A stretch of 64,000 nt of DNA, from the NCBI RefSeq assembly GCF_014202945.1, contig NZ_JACHHW010000004.1, forward strand, positions 372,001-436,000, in the 5' to 3' direction. The notes beneath the pieces were generated by a model. It ran no database searches, was not told the origin of the DNA, and saw only the letters and a list, made by a program, of their open reading frames with translations. Source of the stretch: Zhongshania antarctica. Lineage in GTDB: Bacteria > Pseudomonadota > Gammaproteobacteria > Pseudomonadales > Spongiibacteraceae. The translations under genes were made by a program, and so were the position numbers. The number at the start of each line of letters is the position of its first letter. Position 1 is the stretch's first letter. Below, piece by piece: positions 55,264 through 64,000 of this stretch.

Positions 55264-56043
55264 ATGATTATGTTATCAATATCACCCATACCTGCTTTTA
55301 GCGACAACTATATCTGGTGTGTCGCCCACGACGGAGAGGCAATTATTGTCGATCCTGGCGATGCTGCGCCGGTACTAAAATACCTAGAAGAGCATCAGTT
55401 AAAGCTTAGCGCAATTCTGATTACGCATCACCATTACGACCACGTTAACGGTATTGAGTTGCTAAGCGAGCATTACCCTCAGGCGCCAGTATACGGGCCT
55501 AACAATGAATGCCCGGGTATTACTCAACGAATGTCTCACGGTCAAGCCCTCACGTTATTCGGCCATCGTATCGAGGTCATCGCGGTACCAGGCCATACAT
55601 TAGATCACATTGCTTACTACATCTCAGACTGCGCACCCAGCCCCCTGCTATTCTGTGGTGATACCTTGTTCGCAGGCGGTTGTGGGCGATTGTTTGAGGG
55701 CACTGCGGAACAAATGTTGGAGTCGCTAGGACTAATATCTGCTTTACCCACCAATACGGCGGTGTACTGCGCGCACGAATACACCTTGAGCAACCTCCGT
55801 TTTGCCCAAACAGTGGAACCGTCGAACCAAGATTTAGAACACCGGATTGCAGACGCTAGTCGGCGTCGTGCAGAGGGCCTACCCACTGTGCCGTCTAAAT
55901 TGGCATTAGAGTTGCTCACCAATCCATTCCTGAGGACAGGAAAAAGTGCAGTGCAGGCCAGCGTAAATGCCCACACTGAAGGTAAGTGTCGGGATGAAAA
56001 GGATATTTTTGCAAATCTACGGAAATGGAAGGATGACTTTTGA
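55264..56043 (+). CDS. gloB: Hydroxyacylglutathione hydrolase (glyoxalase II)
   Basis: 259 residues. Metallo-beta-lactamase fold with THHHYDHVNG (zinc ligands), VPGHTLDHIAYY, FCGDTLFAGGCGRLFEG and CAHEYTLSNLRFA, and the C-terminal GloB region. It hydrolyses S-D-lactoylglutathione to D-lactate and glutathione. Divergent from the methyltransferase. An in-frame ATG two codons later (55270) is an equally good start. Confidence 0.95.
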   Translation: MIMLSISPIPAFSDNYIWCVAHDGEAIIVDPGDAAPVLKYLEEHQLKLSAILITHHHYDHVNGIELLSEHYPQAPVYGPNNECPGITQRMSHGQALTLFGHRIEVIAVPGHTLDHIAYYISDCAPSPLLFCGDTLFAGGCGRLFEGTAEQMLESLGLISALPTNTAVYCAHEYTLSNLRFAQTVEPSNQDLEHRIADASRRRAEGLPTVPSKLALELLTNPFLRTGKSAVQASVNAHTEGKCRDEKDIFANLRKWKDDF

Positions 56044-56070
56044 ATACTATAACTGAATAATTGCACTATT

Positions 56071-57804
56071 ATGAAAATAAAAAGTTACATATACAGACTC
56101 ACAATTGGTGCACTTTTACTGTCTCTGATGGCGGCTTGCGCCCAGACACCGGAGCGCCGTAACGTCCGCACAGCCAGTGATGCACGCTACTGTGAAAAGG
56201 CTGAGCACCGATCGGCAAGTATGTGCAAATACCAGCGCGACGTTGAGCGTAGAAAGCAGACTGGAGACCCCGCACACTATACTCTCCAGGGATTACCGGA
56301 ATATTACAGCAGCAACAGTAAAAACCTCCCGACGCGTACAAAATCGGCAGAGGAAACAAAGAAAAAGCGTCCCATACCCACGGCAGTCGCCAGCGTAACT
56401 CCACAAAAAGCAGAAAAGACAGCGCGTCCGGAAGAACTCTGGATCAGGCTAGCAAGAGAACTCAGTTTTGGTGAGTTAGCTAAGCAAGAAGCCGTAGAGG
56501 AGCGCGAAGAGTGGTACGCTGAACACGCGTATTACCTCGCCAATGTTAGCAAGCGCGCCGCCCGCTATATTTTTTATATTCTAGAAAACTTAGAATCTAG
56601 GGGCATGCCGGCAGATCTGGCCTTGCTGCCCTTTGTCGAAAGTTCCTACGACCCATTTGCATACTCCCACGGCCGCGCATCGGGCTTGTGGCAATTTATA
56701 CCAAGTACCGCTAAACACGTCGGCTTAGAGCAAAACTGGTGGTACGACGGCCGCCGCGACGTTATTACCGCAACCGATGCCGCGCTTGATTACCTAAATG
56801 ATTTAAATAAGCGCTTCGACGGCGATTGGCTTCTCACCCTCGCTGCATACAATGCTGGCGCGGGCACGGTTAATAAAGCCATCAACAAGAACACCCGAAA
56901 AGGCCTGCCGACTGATTTTTGGTCGCTGAATTTGCCCAAAGAAACCGAAAACTACGTTCCTAAGATGCTCGCACTGGTTAAAATTTTCCAAAATCCTGCC
57001 AGTTACAATTTAACGCTGCCAAAGGTTCCCAATAGTGCGCATTTTGTTGCTGTAGACACTGGCACCCAAATCGACTTGGCCCAAGCAGCAAAGCTCGCGG
57101 AGATCAGTGTCGACGAACTTTACCGCCTGAACCCCGGTTTCAACCGCTGGGTCACGGCACCTGATGGCCCGCACCGATTACTGATCCCGATCCGCAAATC
57201 AAAAACATTTAAACAACGCCTAGCCAAGGTTCCACCCAGAGACCGCGTACGTTGGCAGCGCTATACCGTTGAGCGTGGCGACAACCTCATTGGTATTAGT
57301 CGGGAGCACCATGTTGATGTTGCAACCCTACGAGCGAGCAATCAGCTCGACAAAGACCTTTTAAAAGTGGGTCAAGTACTGCTTATCCCCGATGCCGGTA
57401 ATGGTCTGTCGCCGCTGAAGGGATTAAATCGCGGTCAGGCCAGCAGCGACGCCAGTCGCCTTCAGCACACGGTAGCTAGCGGCGACACCATCAGCGACAT
57501 CGCTAATAAGTACGGTGTGAAATCAACACAAATTAACAACTGGAATAAGTTGGCGAGTAACGCCACGATTCGTCCCGGCCAAAAGCTCGTTATATGGGGC
57601 AAGGCGCCCAATACCAGCAATCAGGGAATTATCCGTAAAGTCGGTTACAAGGTTCGCAATGGAGATTCTTTATCGCTAATTGCCAGCCGCTTCAATTTAC
57701 GCATCCGCGATATAGCTGAATGGAACTCGATTAAAACCAGCCAATATTTACGGCCTGGACAATCGCTAACCTTGTATGTCGACATTACCCACGCAGACCT
57801 TTGA
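56071..57804 (+). CDS. mltD: Membrane-bound lytic murein transglycosylase D
   Basis: 577 residues. A signal peptide ends with MAAC, a probable lipobox, so the protein is a likely lipoprotein. SLT domain with LLPFVESSYDPFAYSHGRASGLWQFIPSTA (catalytic Glu) and LAAYNAGAGTVNKAI; then three LysM repeats in the C-terminal third (about residues 405-450, 465-510, 525-575), with a degenerate one before them. It cleaves peptidoglycan glycan strands into 1,6-anhydroMurNAc ends. Follows gloB as in Pseudomonas. Confidence 0.95.
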   Translation: MKIKSYIYRLTIGALLLSLMAACAQTPERRNVRTASDARYCEKAEHRSASMCKYQRDVERRKQTGDPAHYTLQGLPEYYSSNSKNLPTRTKSAEETKKKRPIPTAVASVTPQKAEKTARPEELWIRLARELSFGELAKQEAVEEREEWYAEHAYYLANVSKRAARYIFYILENLESRGMPADLALLPFVESSYDPFAYSHGRASGLWQFIPSTAKHVGLEQNWWYDGRRDVITATDAALDYLNDLNKRFDGDWLLTLAAYNAGAGTVNKAINKNTRKGLPTDFWSLNLPKETENYVPKMLALVKIFQNPASYNLTLPKVPNSAHFVAVDTGTQIDLAQAAKLAEISVDELYRLNPGFNRWVTAPDGPHRLLIPIRKSKTFKQRLAKVPPRDRVRWQRYTVERGDNLIGISREHHVDVATLRASNQLDKDLLKVGQVLLIPDAGNGLSPLKGLNRGQASSDASRLQHTVASGDTISDIANKYGVKSTQINNWNKLASNATIRPGQKLVIWGKAPNTSNQGIIRKVGYKVRNGDSLSLIASRFNLRIRDIAEWNSIKTSQYLRPGQSLTLYVDITHADL

Positions 57805-57857
57805 TGGGTTTGATATAGTATACGCCCCATAGCGCGACTCAGGTTTTTGCTGCATTT

Positions 57858-58889
57858 ATGACAGGCTATTTTGTTCGCCGTTTTTTATTAATTATTCCTA
57901 CCTTTATTGGCATTACCTTATTGGTATTCGCAGTCACCCGGCTAGTTCCGGGTGGGCCTATCGAACAATTAATGATTCAGGCCCAGCTTGGCGGCGAAAC
58001 CGGATCGTTGCAGCGCAGCCAAGGCGGCGGCACCCTCTCTGACGAGCAGCTTGCTGAACTAAAGCACTACTACGGTTTTGACCAGCCCATGCTCAGCAGC
58101 TATGTGCGCTGGCTTAAACAAGTTGTGCAGTTTGATTTAGGTACCTCTACCCGCTACCAAGACCCAGTGTGGCAAATAATAAAAGAGCGATTTCCGGTTT
58201 CAATATTCTATGGCGTATGCACCCTCGTGCTCACTTACTTAGTCTGCATACCCCTGGGGCTCGCCAAGGGCATGTATCACGGCAGCGCGCTGGACAGCTG
58301 GTCATCGGCGCTTGTATTTTTGGGCTACGCCCTACCCAGTTATGTGATTGGTATCGCGCTCATTTCTTTATTTGCGGGATACTGGGATTGGTTTCCTCTC
58401 GGCGGGTTTATTAGTGACGACTATGATGAGCTTTCGCCGCTTGCCAAAGCGGGTGACATTTTTCATCATGCGGCACTGCCACTCATCGCTTATTTAGCGG
58501 GCAGTTTTGCTGTTACCACGCTTATGATGAAAAACGCCTTAATGGATAATTTGTCAGCTGATTATATGCGCACTGCCGCAGCCAAAGGCCTCAGCCGCAG
58601 CGCCAGTGTCAGTGGCCATGCGCTGCGCAATAGCCTAATTCCCGTCGCAACCTCGTTTGGCAACAATATTTCATTGCTCTTGGGCGGCTCATTTTTGATA
58701 GAAACCATTTTCAATATCGACGGCATCGGACTGTTGGGTTACGAAGCCATTGTTGAGCGGGACTACCCAATTGTGATGGGTATTCTGGTTATCTCGTCGC
58801 TTCTTTATTTGCTGGGCAATATTCTCTCCGATATTTGCGTCGCGTTGGTGGACCCCCGCATTCGCTTTGGTGGAGGGAGTAGCACATGA
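57858..58889 (+). CDS. Peptide ABC transporter permease (YejB/NppB-like)
   Basis: 343 residues with about six helices; N-terminal YFVRRFLLIIPTFIGITLLVFAVTRLVPGGP and EAA loop DYMRTAAAKGLSRSASVSGHALRNSLIPVATSFG. Closest to YejB-type permeases of the microcin/peptide Yej system and P. aeruginosa Npp. First gene of a five-gene operon (B-E-A-D-F order). Confidence 0.92.
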   Translation: MTGYFVRRFLLIIPTFIGITLLVFAVTRLVPGGPIEQLMIQAQLGGETGSLQRSQGGGTLSDEQLAELKHYYGFDQPMLSSYVRWLKQVVQFDLGTSTRYQDPVWQIIKERFPVSIFYGVCTLVLTYLVCIPLGLAKGMYHGSALDSWSSALVFLGYALPSYVIGIALISLFAGYWDWFPLGGFISDDYDELSPLAKAGDIFHHAALPLIAYLAGSFAVTTLMMKNALMDNLSADYMRTAAAKGLSRSASVSGHALRNSLIPVATSFGNNISLLLGGSFLIETIFNIDGIGLLGYEAIVERDYPIVMGILVISSLLYLLGNILSDICVALVDPRIRFGGGSST

Positions 58890-59938
58890 GTATTTTTACC
58901 CTGCGCAACCCGGTTGCCAAAAAGCGGTGGCAGCGCTTTCGGCAGTCCAAACGCGGCTTTTACTCGACGTGGATTCTTCTCGTGTTAACCCTAGGCAGCT
59001 TTGGTGCCGAGCTCATTGCCAGTAATCGGGCGTTACTGGTGGTCTATGAAAATCAATGGTATTTCCCCACATTCGGCGATGTTCGCAGTGGTAAGGAGTT
59101 CGGCTTAGATTACAGCTACGAAGTGAATTACCGTGATCTGCAAAATCAACTCAGCGAGAACGGCAATGGTTGGGTGTTAATGCCGCTAATTCCATACAGC
59201 CCCTTGGAAACGGATTTGATTGCTGGTGATTTTCCACCCCATGCACCCTCTTTAAGCACAGGACATTACCTGGGCACTGACACCAGTGGCCGCGACGTTG
59301 CTGCTCGTCTGCTTTACGGCTTCCGCACGGCTATTGTTTTTTCCCTGCTACTTTTGGTGTTTAATTACGCGATTGGCGTCGCCATAGGCTGTTTAATGGG
59401 CTTTTGGGGCGGCGCCTTTGACTTGATCTTTCAACGCATAATTGAAATATGGTCAAACATCCCCTTTCTGTACGTCATTATGATTGTGGCCTCTATTATT
59501 ACGCCCAGTTTCTGGAGCCTGCTATTTATCATGGCTTTTTTTGGCTGGACAGCGATGACGTGGTATATGCGAACCGCCACCTATAAAGAAGTCGCTCGTG
59601 ACTATGTAATGGCTGCTAGGGCAATCGGTGCCTCTGGCAGTCGAATTGTTTTTCGTCACATTTTACCCAATAGCGTATCGACCTTGGTCACCTTTATCCC
59701 CTTCTCTGTTGCCTCGGGCATCACCTCGCTCACCGCATTGGATTATCTGGGCTTTGGCTTGCCACCGCCGGTTTCAAGTTGGGGTGAACTGCTCAAACAA
59801 GGCACTGAGAATTTGGAATCATTGTGGTTAGTCGGCTCGGTTGTTATCGCCATGACGGTTATTTTAATGCTCGTCGCCTATATCGGCGAAGCCATTCGCG
59901 ATGCCTATGACCCAAGGCAATTTAGCTATTATGAATAA
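58886..59938 (+). CDS. Peptide ABC transporter permease (YejE/NppC-like)
   Basis: 350 residues: conserved N-terminal RWQRFRQSKRGFYSTWILLVLTL and a long periplasmic loop after helix 1 (GDVRSGKEFGLDYSYEVNYRD), then GTDTSGRDVAARLLYGFRTAI and EAA loop VMAARAIGASGSRIVFRHILPNSV. Typical YejE architecture. Overlaps the permease before it by four bases. Confidence 0.93.
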   Translation: MSIFTLRNPVAKKRWQRFRQSKRGFYSTWILLVLTLGSFGAELIASNRALLVVYENQWYFPTFGDVRSGKEFGLDYSYEVNYRDLQNQLSENGNGWVLMPLIPYSPLETDLIAGDFPPHAPSLSTGHYLGTDTSGRDVAARLLYGFRTAIVFSLLLLVFNYAIGVAIGCLMGFWGGAFDLIFQRIIEIWSNIPFLYVIMIVASIITPSFWSLLFIMAFFGWTAMTWYMRTATYKEVARDYVMAARAIGASGSRIVFRHILPNSVSTLVTFIPFSVASGITSLTALDYLGFGLPPPVSSWGELLKQGTENLESLWLVGSVVIAMTVILMLVAYIGEAIRDAYDPRQFSYYE

Positions 59939-61733
59939 ATTTGTATTCCTGCTGCTTATCGCTGTTTTTAGCAGCCCTCTTGTGCGGGCATTGCCGAGCG
60001 CATTGCCTAGCGGGCTCGACTGGCAAAGCAATCTGAGCGATCCGGTATTTGCAGACCCCAGCGCGAAACCGGGCGGCCGATACCGAACCTTTGTCACCAC
60101 TTTCCCACTAACACTGAGGTTGGTGGGGCCAGATTCTAATGGCAGTTTTGCGGGCTATATGCGGGCCAATAATCTGAGCCTTGTGGGCATACACCCCAAT
60201 ACGTTGAACCCACTACCCGAACTCGCTACTCACTGGGCGTTTGGCGACGACGGCCACAGCATTTACTTTCGTTTAGACCCCGACGCTCGGTGGTCGGACG
60301 GCAAGCCGGTTACTGCCGACGATTACGTTTTCGGCCTAGAGTTTATGCGCTCGAAATTTATTCTGGCGCCGTGGTATAACAATTATTTCAGCGAGGTCAT
60401 AACCGATCTTGTTAAATATGACGACCACACCATTGGTATTGAAGGCGCAGTGGCCAAGCCGCAAGATGAAATGCTATTTGAGTACAGCGTGTCTCCCGTG
60501 CCGAAGCACTTTCATACCCTAGATGAAAATTGGGTTAGGGATTACAACTGGCGTGTAGAGCCGAACACTGGCCCCTATATTATCAGCGAGATTCGCAAAG
60601 GAAAGTACGTTGAATTTAGCCGCAAAAAGGACTGGTGGGCAAACGATAAACGCTATTTCAAACACCGTTATAATCCAGATCATTTGCGAGTAAAACTTAT
60701 TCGCGACATTAATATTGCCTACCAGTATTTTCGCAAAGGCGAGCTAGATAATTTTCCCCTGCTGATGCCCCGTTTTTGGCATAAAAAGGCGCAAGGCGAT
60801 ATCTACGAAAAGGGCTATGTCGGCAAAATTAAGTTTTACAATGATGTGCCACAGCCAATCAGCGGGCTGTTTCTGAACGAAGATGCTAGGCCGCTCGACG
60901 ACATCAATGTGCGCTACGGTATTGCCCATGCACTCAATGTCGATAAAGTGATCAATACCGTATTACATGGTGACTACGAACGGCTGCAAAGCGCTCACGA
61001 GGGCTATGGTGACTACACCAATACTAAAATTCGCGCCCGCGAATTTGATCTTAAAAAAGCCGGTGAATACCTTGATAAAGCCGGTTGGGACACGCGCAAT
61101 AAAAACGGCATACGTGTTAAAGACGGACAGCCGCTGAGTATTCGCATCACCTATTACAATAGCGGCCACAACGACCGCCTGGTGATCTTGAGCCAGGAGG
61201 CACTCAAGGCTGGGATCGAATTTAAACTGCAGCTACTCGACCCGTCGGCGGCCTTCAAGCAAATAATGGAGAATAAACATCAGGCAGCATGGATGGGCTG
61301 GTCTGGTGGCGGATTGTCGCCGAGATACTGGGAGTTTTACCATTCTGAAAACGCCCATATATCTCAGACCAATAATGTCACGAACACTGACAACCCCCTC
61401 ATGGACGCCAAAATCATGGCCTATCGCAAGGGCACCGATAAAGCCGAGCGCGTTAAGCTTGCTCATGAGCTTGAGCAAATGATCCACGATCAAGGCTCAT
61501 TTATTCCAACCTTCAAAGTTCCTTATACCCGCGAGGCGTATTGGCGCTGGCTAAAATTGCCGCCAAACCACGGCACCCGTACCAGTGATTCGCTGTTTGA
61601 TCCGCTGGGCGGCAGTGGCGGTTTGTTTTGGATAGACAAGCAAGCCCGACGGGACATCCTAAAGGCTAAAGGCGACGGCGACTCCCTGCCCCCTGAAATC
61701 ATCGTGGACAAAACGTGGGGAATCGCACCATGA
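59931..61733 (+). CDS. Periplasmic peptide-binding protein (YejA/NppA-like)
   Basis: 600 residues from the ATG at 59931 that overlaps the yejE-type stop; signal peptide MNKFVFLLLIAVFSSPLVRA. SBP family 5 pattern: LPELATHWAFGDDGHSIYFRLDPDARWSDGKPVTADDY and NTGPYIISEIRKGKYVEFSRKKDWW. The YejA form has a large N-terminal lead-in of about 60 residues. It delivers oligopeptides (and microcin-like compounds in relatives). Confidence 0.92.
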   Translation: MNKFVFLLLIAVFSSPLVRALPSALPSGLDWQSNLSDPVFADPSAKPGGRYRTFVTTFPLTLRLVGPDSNGSFAGYMRANNLSLVGIHPNTLNPLPELATHWAFGDDGHSIYFRLDPDARWSDGKPVTADDYVFGLEFMRSKFILAPWYNNYFSEVITDLVKYDDHTIGIEGAVAKPQDEMLFEYSVSPVPKHFHTLDENWVRDYNWRVEPNTGPYIISEIRKGKYVEFSRKKDWWANDKRYFKHRYNPDHLRVKLIRDINIAYQYFRKGELDNFPLLMPRFWHKKAQGDIYEKGYVGKIKFYNDVPQPISGLFLNEDARPLDDINVRYGIAHALNVDKVINTVLHGDYERLQSAHEGYGDYTNTKIRAREFDLKKAGEYLDKAGWDTRNKNGIRVKDGQPLSIRITYYNSGHNDRLVILSQEALKAGIEFKLQLLDPSAAFKQIMENKHQAAWMGWSGGGLSPRYWEFYHSENAHISQTNNVTNTDNPLMDAKIMAYRKGTDKAERVKLAHELEQMIHDQGSFIPTFKVPYTREAYWRWLKLPPNHGTRTSDSLFDPLGGSGGLFWIDKQARRDILKAKGDGDSLPPEIIVDKTWGIAP

Positions 61734-62728
61734 GTTTGCTATCGGTGGAACAATTGAGCGTCGCGATTCGTGGTGACGATGGCATACAACGCGAATTGGT
61801 TAGCGCAATCTCTTTTGCGATTGCCACCGGCCAAACGATGGGGCTGGTGGGTGAATCTGGCTGCGGGAAGAGTCTTACCGCAATGGCAATACTCGATTTG
61901 CTGCCAAAACCCCAAGCTTTGCGCAGCGGTGGCAAGATACTTTTCAAAGGCAGTGACTTAAGCCAGTTAAACAACAAAGCTTTACGCGAGATTCGCGGCC
62001 ACAAAATTGCGGTTATATTTCAGGACCCCATGAGCGCCCTGAATCCAGTACAGCAAATTGGCCGCCAGATTATGGAAGTGCTGAAATTGCATTTCCCCAA
62101 ACAGTCCAACGCAATTCACCGCGCCCGCGTTTTAGAATTATTGACTGAGGTCGGCATTCCGGCGCCCGCAGAGCGCCTCAATGCCTACCCCCATCAATTG
62201 TCTGGCGGTATGCGTCAGCGGGTCATGATCGCCATGGCACTGGCCTGCGAGCCAGAGCTACTCATCGCCGATGAGCCGACCACCGCGCTAGATGTGACGA
62301 TACAGGCACAAATCGTCAGATTATTGAAGAAGCTCCAGGCAAAAAATGGCATGGCCATGCTTTTTATCACCCACGATCTGGCGCTGGTATCCCAGCTTAG
62401 CGACCACATAGCGGTGATGTACGCGGGTAAAATAGTTGAATACGGCCCCGCTACGCAGATATTTAGCCAGGCACGTCATCCCTATACCCAAGGCTTGCTC
62501 GCCTCACTGCCCGGCGCGGGACATCCACCTAAATCGCCGCTGCACAGCTTAGATGGTCAAGTCCCTGCAATCGACAATATGCCTGTGGGCTGTCGGTTCG
62601 CTAACCGCTGTCGCTATGCCCAAGACATTTGTCAAACGCCCCCGGCTAACGAAGTCATCACGAAACAGGCGGACAGCCACGAGGTAGTAAGCGTCGCATG
62701 CCATTTATGGAGAAGTATTTCGCCATGA
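61730..62728 (+). CDS. Peptide ABC transporter ATP-binding protein (OppD-type)
   Basis: 332 residues from the ATG at 61730, an ATGA overlap with the binding protein. Walker A GESGCGKSL, signature LSGGMRQRVMIAMAL, Walker B LLIADEPTTALDVT, and the C-terminal oligopeptide/dipeptide transporter C-type region with cysteines CRFANRCRYAQDIC that form an iron-sulfur-like cluster in relatives. It corresponds to the first half of the fused YejF ATPase. Confidence 0.93.
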   Translation: MSLLSVEQLSVAIRGDDGIQRELVSAISFAIATGQTMGLVGESGCGKSLTAMAILDLLPKPQALRSGGKILFKGSDLSQLNNKALREIRGHKIAVIFQDPMSALNPVQQIGRQIMEVLKLHFPKQSNAIHRARVLELLTEVGIPAPAERLNAYPHQLSGGMRQRVMIAMALACEPELLIADEPTTALDVTIQAQIVRLLKKLQAKNGMAMLFITHDLALVSQLSDHIAVMYAGKIVEYGPATQIFSQARHPYTQGLLASLPGAGHPPKSPLHSLDGQVPAIDNMPVGCRFANRCRYAQDICQTPPANEVITKQADSHEVVSVACHLWRSISP

Positions 62729-63732
62729 GTTTGAACAACGACAAGGCAATTCTTAAGGTAAATGCGCTGCAACTGCATTTTGGTCAGGGCGGCGGGCTAT
62801 TCCGTTCCTCGCGCACTTATCTGCGCGCCGTAGACGGTGTCAGTTTTAAGCTGTACGAAGGCGAAACTCTCGGGCTAGTGGGTGAATCTGGTTGCGGCAA
62901 AAGCAGTCTCGCCAAGGCGCTATTGAATTTACATAAGCCAAACGCTGGTTCTGTTCATTATCGTGAGACCGATATAGCTGGCCTCTCAGATAGCGCAATG
63001 CGTAAATATCGCCGCGCCTTGCAAATGATTTTCCAAGATCCCTTTGAGTCCTTAAATAGCCGCCACACCGTTGAGGTAATTCTTGAGGAGCCGCTCATCA
63101 TCCACAAGGTTGGTGATCGAGAAAGTCGGCGGCGGCGCGTGGCAGAATTACTGGAAATGGTTGGCTTGCCGCTAAGTGCTGCCAGTAAGTACCCTCATGA
63201 GTTTTCCGGGGGCCAACGCCAACGCATCGGCATTGCGCGGGCCATTGCGCTAGAGCCTGAGATTTTAATCTGCGACGAAGCGGTATCCGCGCTTGATGTC
63301 TCCGTACAGGCGCAAATTCTGAATCTGCTCTTGGACATTCAACAAAAACTCAAACTCAGCATCATTTTTATCTCCCACGATTTAGCGGTAGTGCGGCACA
63401 TGAGTGACCGCATCGCCGTGATGTACTTAGGTCAAATAGTAGAAATTGCCGATGCCGAGTCCATCTATAGCCAGCCAAGACACCCTTATACCCAGGGCCT
63501 GTTAGCGTCGATTCCCCGTCTAGGTGAAACGTCACCCATTGAAGCGCACATCAGTGGCGATCTACCCTCGCCTATTGCACCGCCCTCGGGCTGTCGCTTT
63601 CACACCCGCTGCCCACATCGGCAAGCACGCTGTGAACAAGAAGCCCCGATATTACAAGCCAATGAGGGCAGCGAGCACGCAACCGCTTGCCACTTCTGGC
63701 CTGAAATCGCGACCACGCGGCTGCTCGCATGA
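62725..63732 (+). CDS. Peptide ABC transporter ATP-binding protein (OppF-type)
   Basis: 335 residues from the ATG at 62725, an ATGA overlap with the preceding ATPase. Walker A GESGCGKSSLAKAL, signature FSGGQRQRIGIARAI, Walker B ILICDEAVSALDVS and cysteine cluster CRFHTRCPHRQARC. It corresponds to the second half of YejF. Confidence 0.93.
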   Translation: MSLNNDKAILKVNALQLHFGQGGGLFRSSRTYLRAVDGVSFKLYEGETLGLVGESGCGKSSLAKALLNLHKPNAGSVHYRETDIAGLSDSAMRKYRRALQMIFQDPFESLNSRHTVEVILEEPLIIHKVGDRESRRRRVAELLEMVGLPLSAASKYPHEFSGGQRQRIGIARAIALEPEILICDEAVSALDVSVQAQILNLLLDIQQKLKLSIIFISHDLAVVRHMSDRIAVMYLGQIVEIADAESIYSQPRHPYTQGLLASIPRLGETSPIEAHISGDLPSPIAPPSGCRFHTRCPHRQARCEQEAPILQANEGSEHATACHFWPEIATTRLLA

Positions 63733-63859
63733 AGTGAAGGAGGGGTTTAAACACGGTACTTACGCACGCACAGGGGATATTTAATCCATTTTCACAGTGA
63801 TACGCGGTAAACTTGTCCTCCTGAGTAAACAAGACCGTCACCCTTTCAGCAGGCTATTT

Positions 63860-64000
63860 GTGCGTAACAGTTATTCCCCCCATAAAGATCGCGTACCGCT
63901 TAAATATGCGCGCAGTATGCTCCAAGTTGCTGAAGCTCAGGGGTATAGCAGTGCGGACCTACTTCGCTCACTGCAGCTCTCATTTAATCCTATGGCCGCC
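63860..64000 (+). CDS. Start of a probable AraC-type regulator (partial)
   Basis: 47 codons from GTG at 63860 to the window end. The visible segment VPLKYARSMLQVAEAQGYSS is typical of the N-terminal Arabinose_bd domain of AraC-family activators found beside degradation or lipase genes. The frame stays open back to a GTG at 63797, so the true start is uncertain. Evidence is limited by length. Confidence 0.5.
   Translation, partial: MRNSYSPHKDRVPLKYARSMLQVAEAQGYSSADLLRSLQLSFNPMAA

Overview
The window is about 64 kb of a densely packed, mid-GC bacterial chromosome with ATGA-type gene overlaps and Shine-Dalgarno starts. Gene content (MlaA, SohB, FimL, YqhD, EptA, CueR, MltD-GloB-RnhA-DnaQ in the order found in Pseudomonas) points to a gammaproteobacterium. 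A marine or saline heterotroph near Cellvibrionales/Spongiibacteraceae (Zhongshania- or Spongiibacter-like) is my best guess from the overall gene mix; the genus is not shown by the sequence. I see no rRNA, tRNA, CRISPR array, prophage or intact insertion sequence.

Layout. 1-1.8 kb: end of an acyl-CoA ligase and a TesB-like thioesterase. 1.9-6.1 kb: HDOD/degenerate-GGDEF regulator, then an LdtD-type L,D-transpeptidase and a MepK-like M15 endopeptidase (one makes, the other probably cuts 3-3 peptidoglycan cross-links). 6.2-9.5 kb: MlaA-like protein plus an MMPL/RND lipid exporter. 9.5-17.0 kb, all on the minus strand: a copper-resistance block (cytochrome c, small His-rich protein, CopB, multicopper oxidase CopA, CopL-like protein, then CueR, Cu+ P-type ATPase and an HMA chaperone behind a textbook 19-bp-spacer MerR-type promoter). 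17.0-21.0 kb: sulfate ABC transporter (sbp-cysT-cysW-cysA), divergent from a sigma54 enhancer-binding regulator at 21.2-22.8 kb. 23-24.7 kb: SHOCT protein and a decayed CzcA/CusA remnant. 24.7-27 kb: SbtA-SbtB-like bicarbonate transporter with its PII-like partner, and a CDF metal exporter. 27-34.3 kb: DUF3754 protein, repeat-rich secreted protein, a frameshifted surface-type gene, YqhD, GST, CPBP protease, membrane protein. 34.4-38.3 kb: AP2-domain protein and a run of six small, mostly secreted proteins I cannot identify. 38.5-40.9 kb: EptA phosphoethanolamine transferase coupled to a PAP2 phosphatase. 41.5-48.8 kb: a nine-gene Mrp/Mnh-like cation/proton antiporter with three MrpD/NuoL-type subunits. 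49.1-55.2 kb (minus): GspG-like pseudopilin, SohB, membrane protein, FimL, DnaQ, RnhA, methyltransferase. 55.3-63.7 kb: GloB, MltD and a Yej/Npp-type peptide ABC transporter with two separate ATPases. The window ends in the start of a probable AraC-type regulator.

The items most worth checking are: a 19-base exact match to the phage P1 loxP site upstream of eptA, which may be a mate-pair linker remnant; a one-base reading-frame break in a C run at the start of the mrpB-like gene, which fits the same technical explanation; a paired 10-bp inverted repeat and -24/-12-like sequence between the sulfate transporter and the sigma54 activator; a dockerin-like calcium loop inside the M15 peptidase; and the unidentified secreted-protein cluster at 35.1-38.3 kb.
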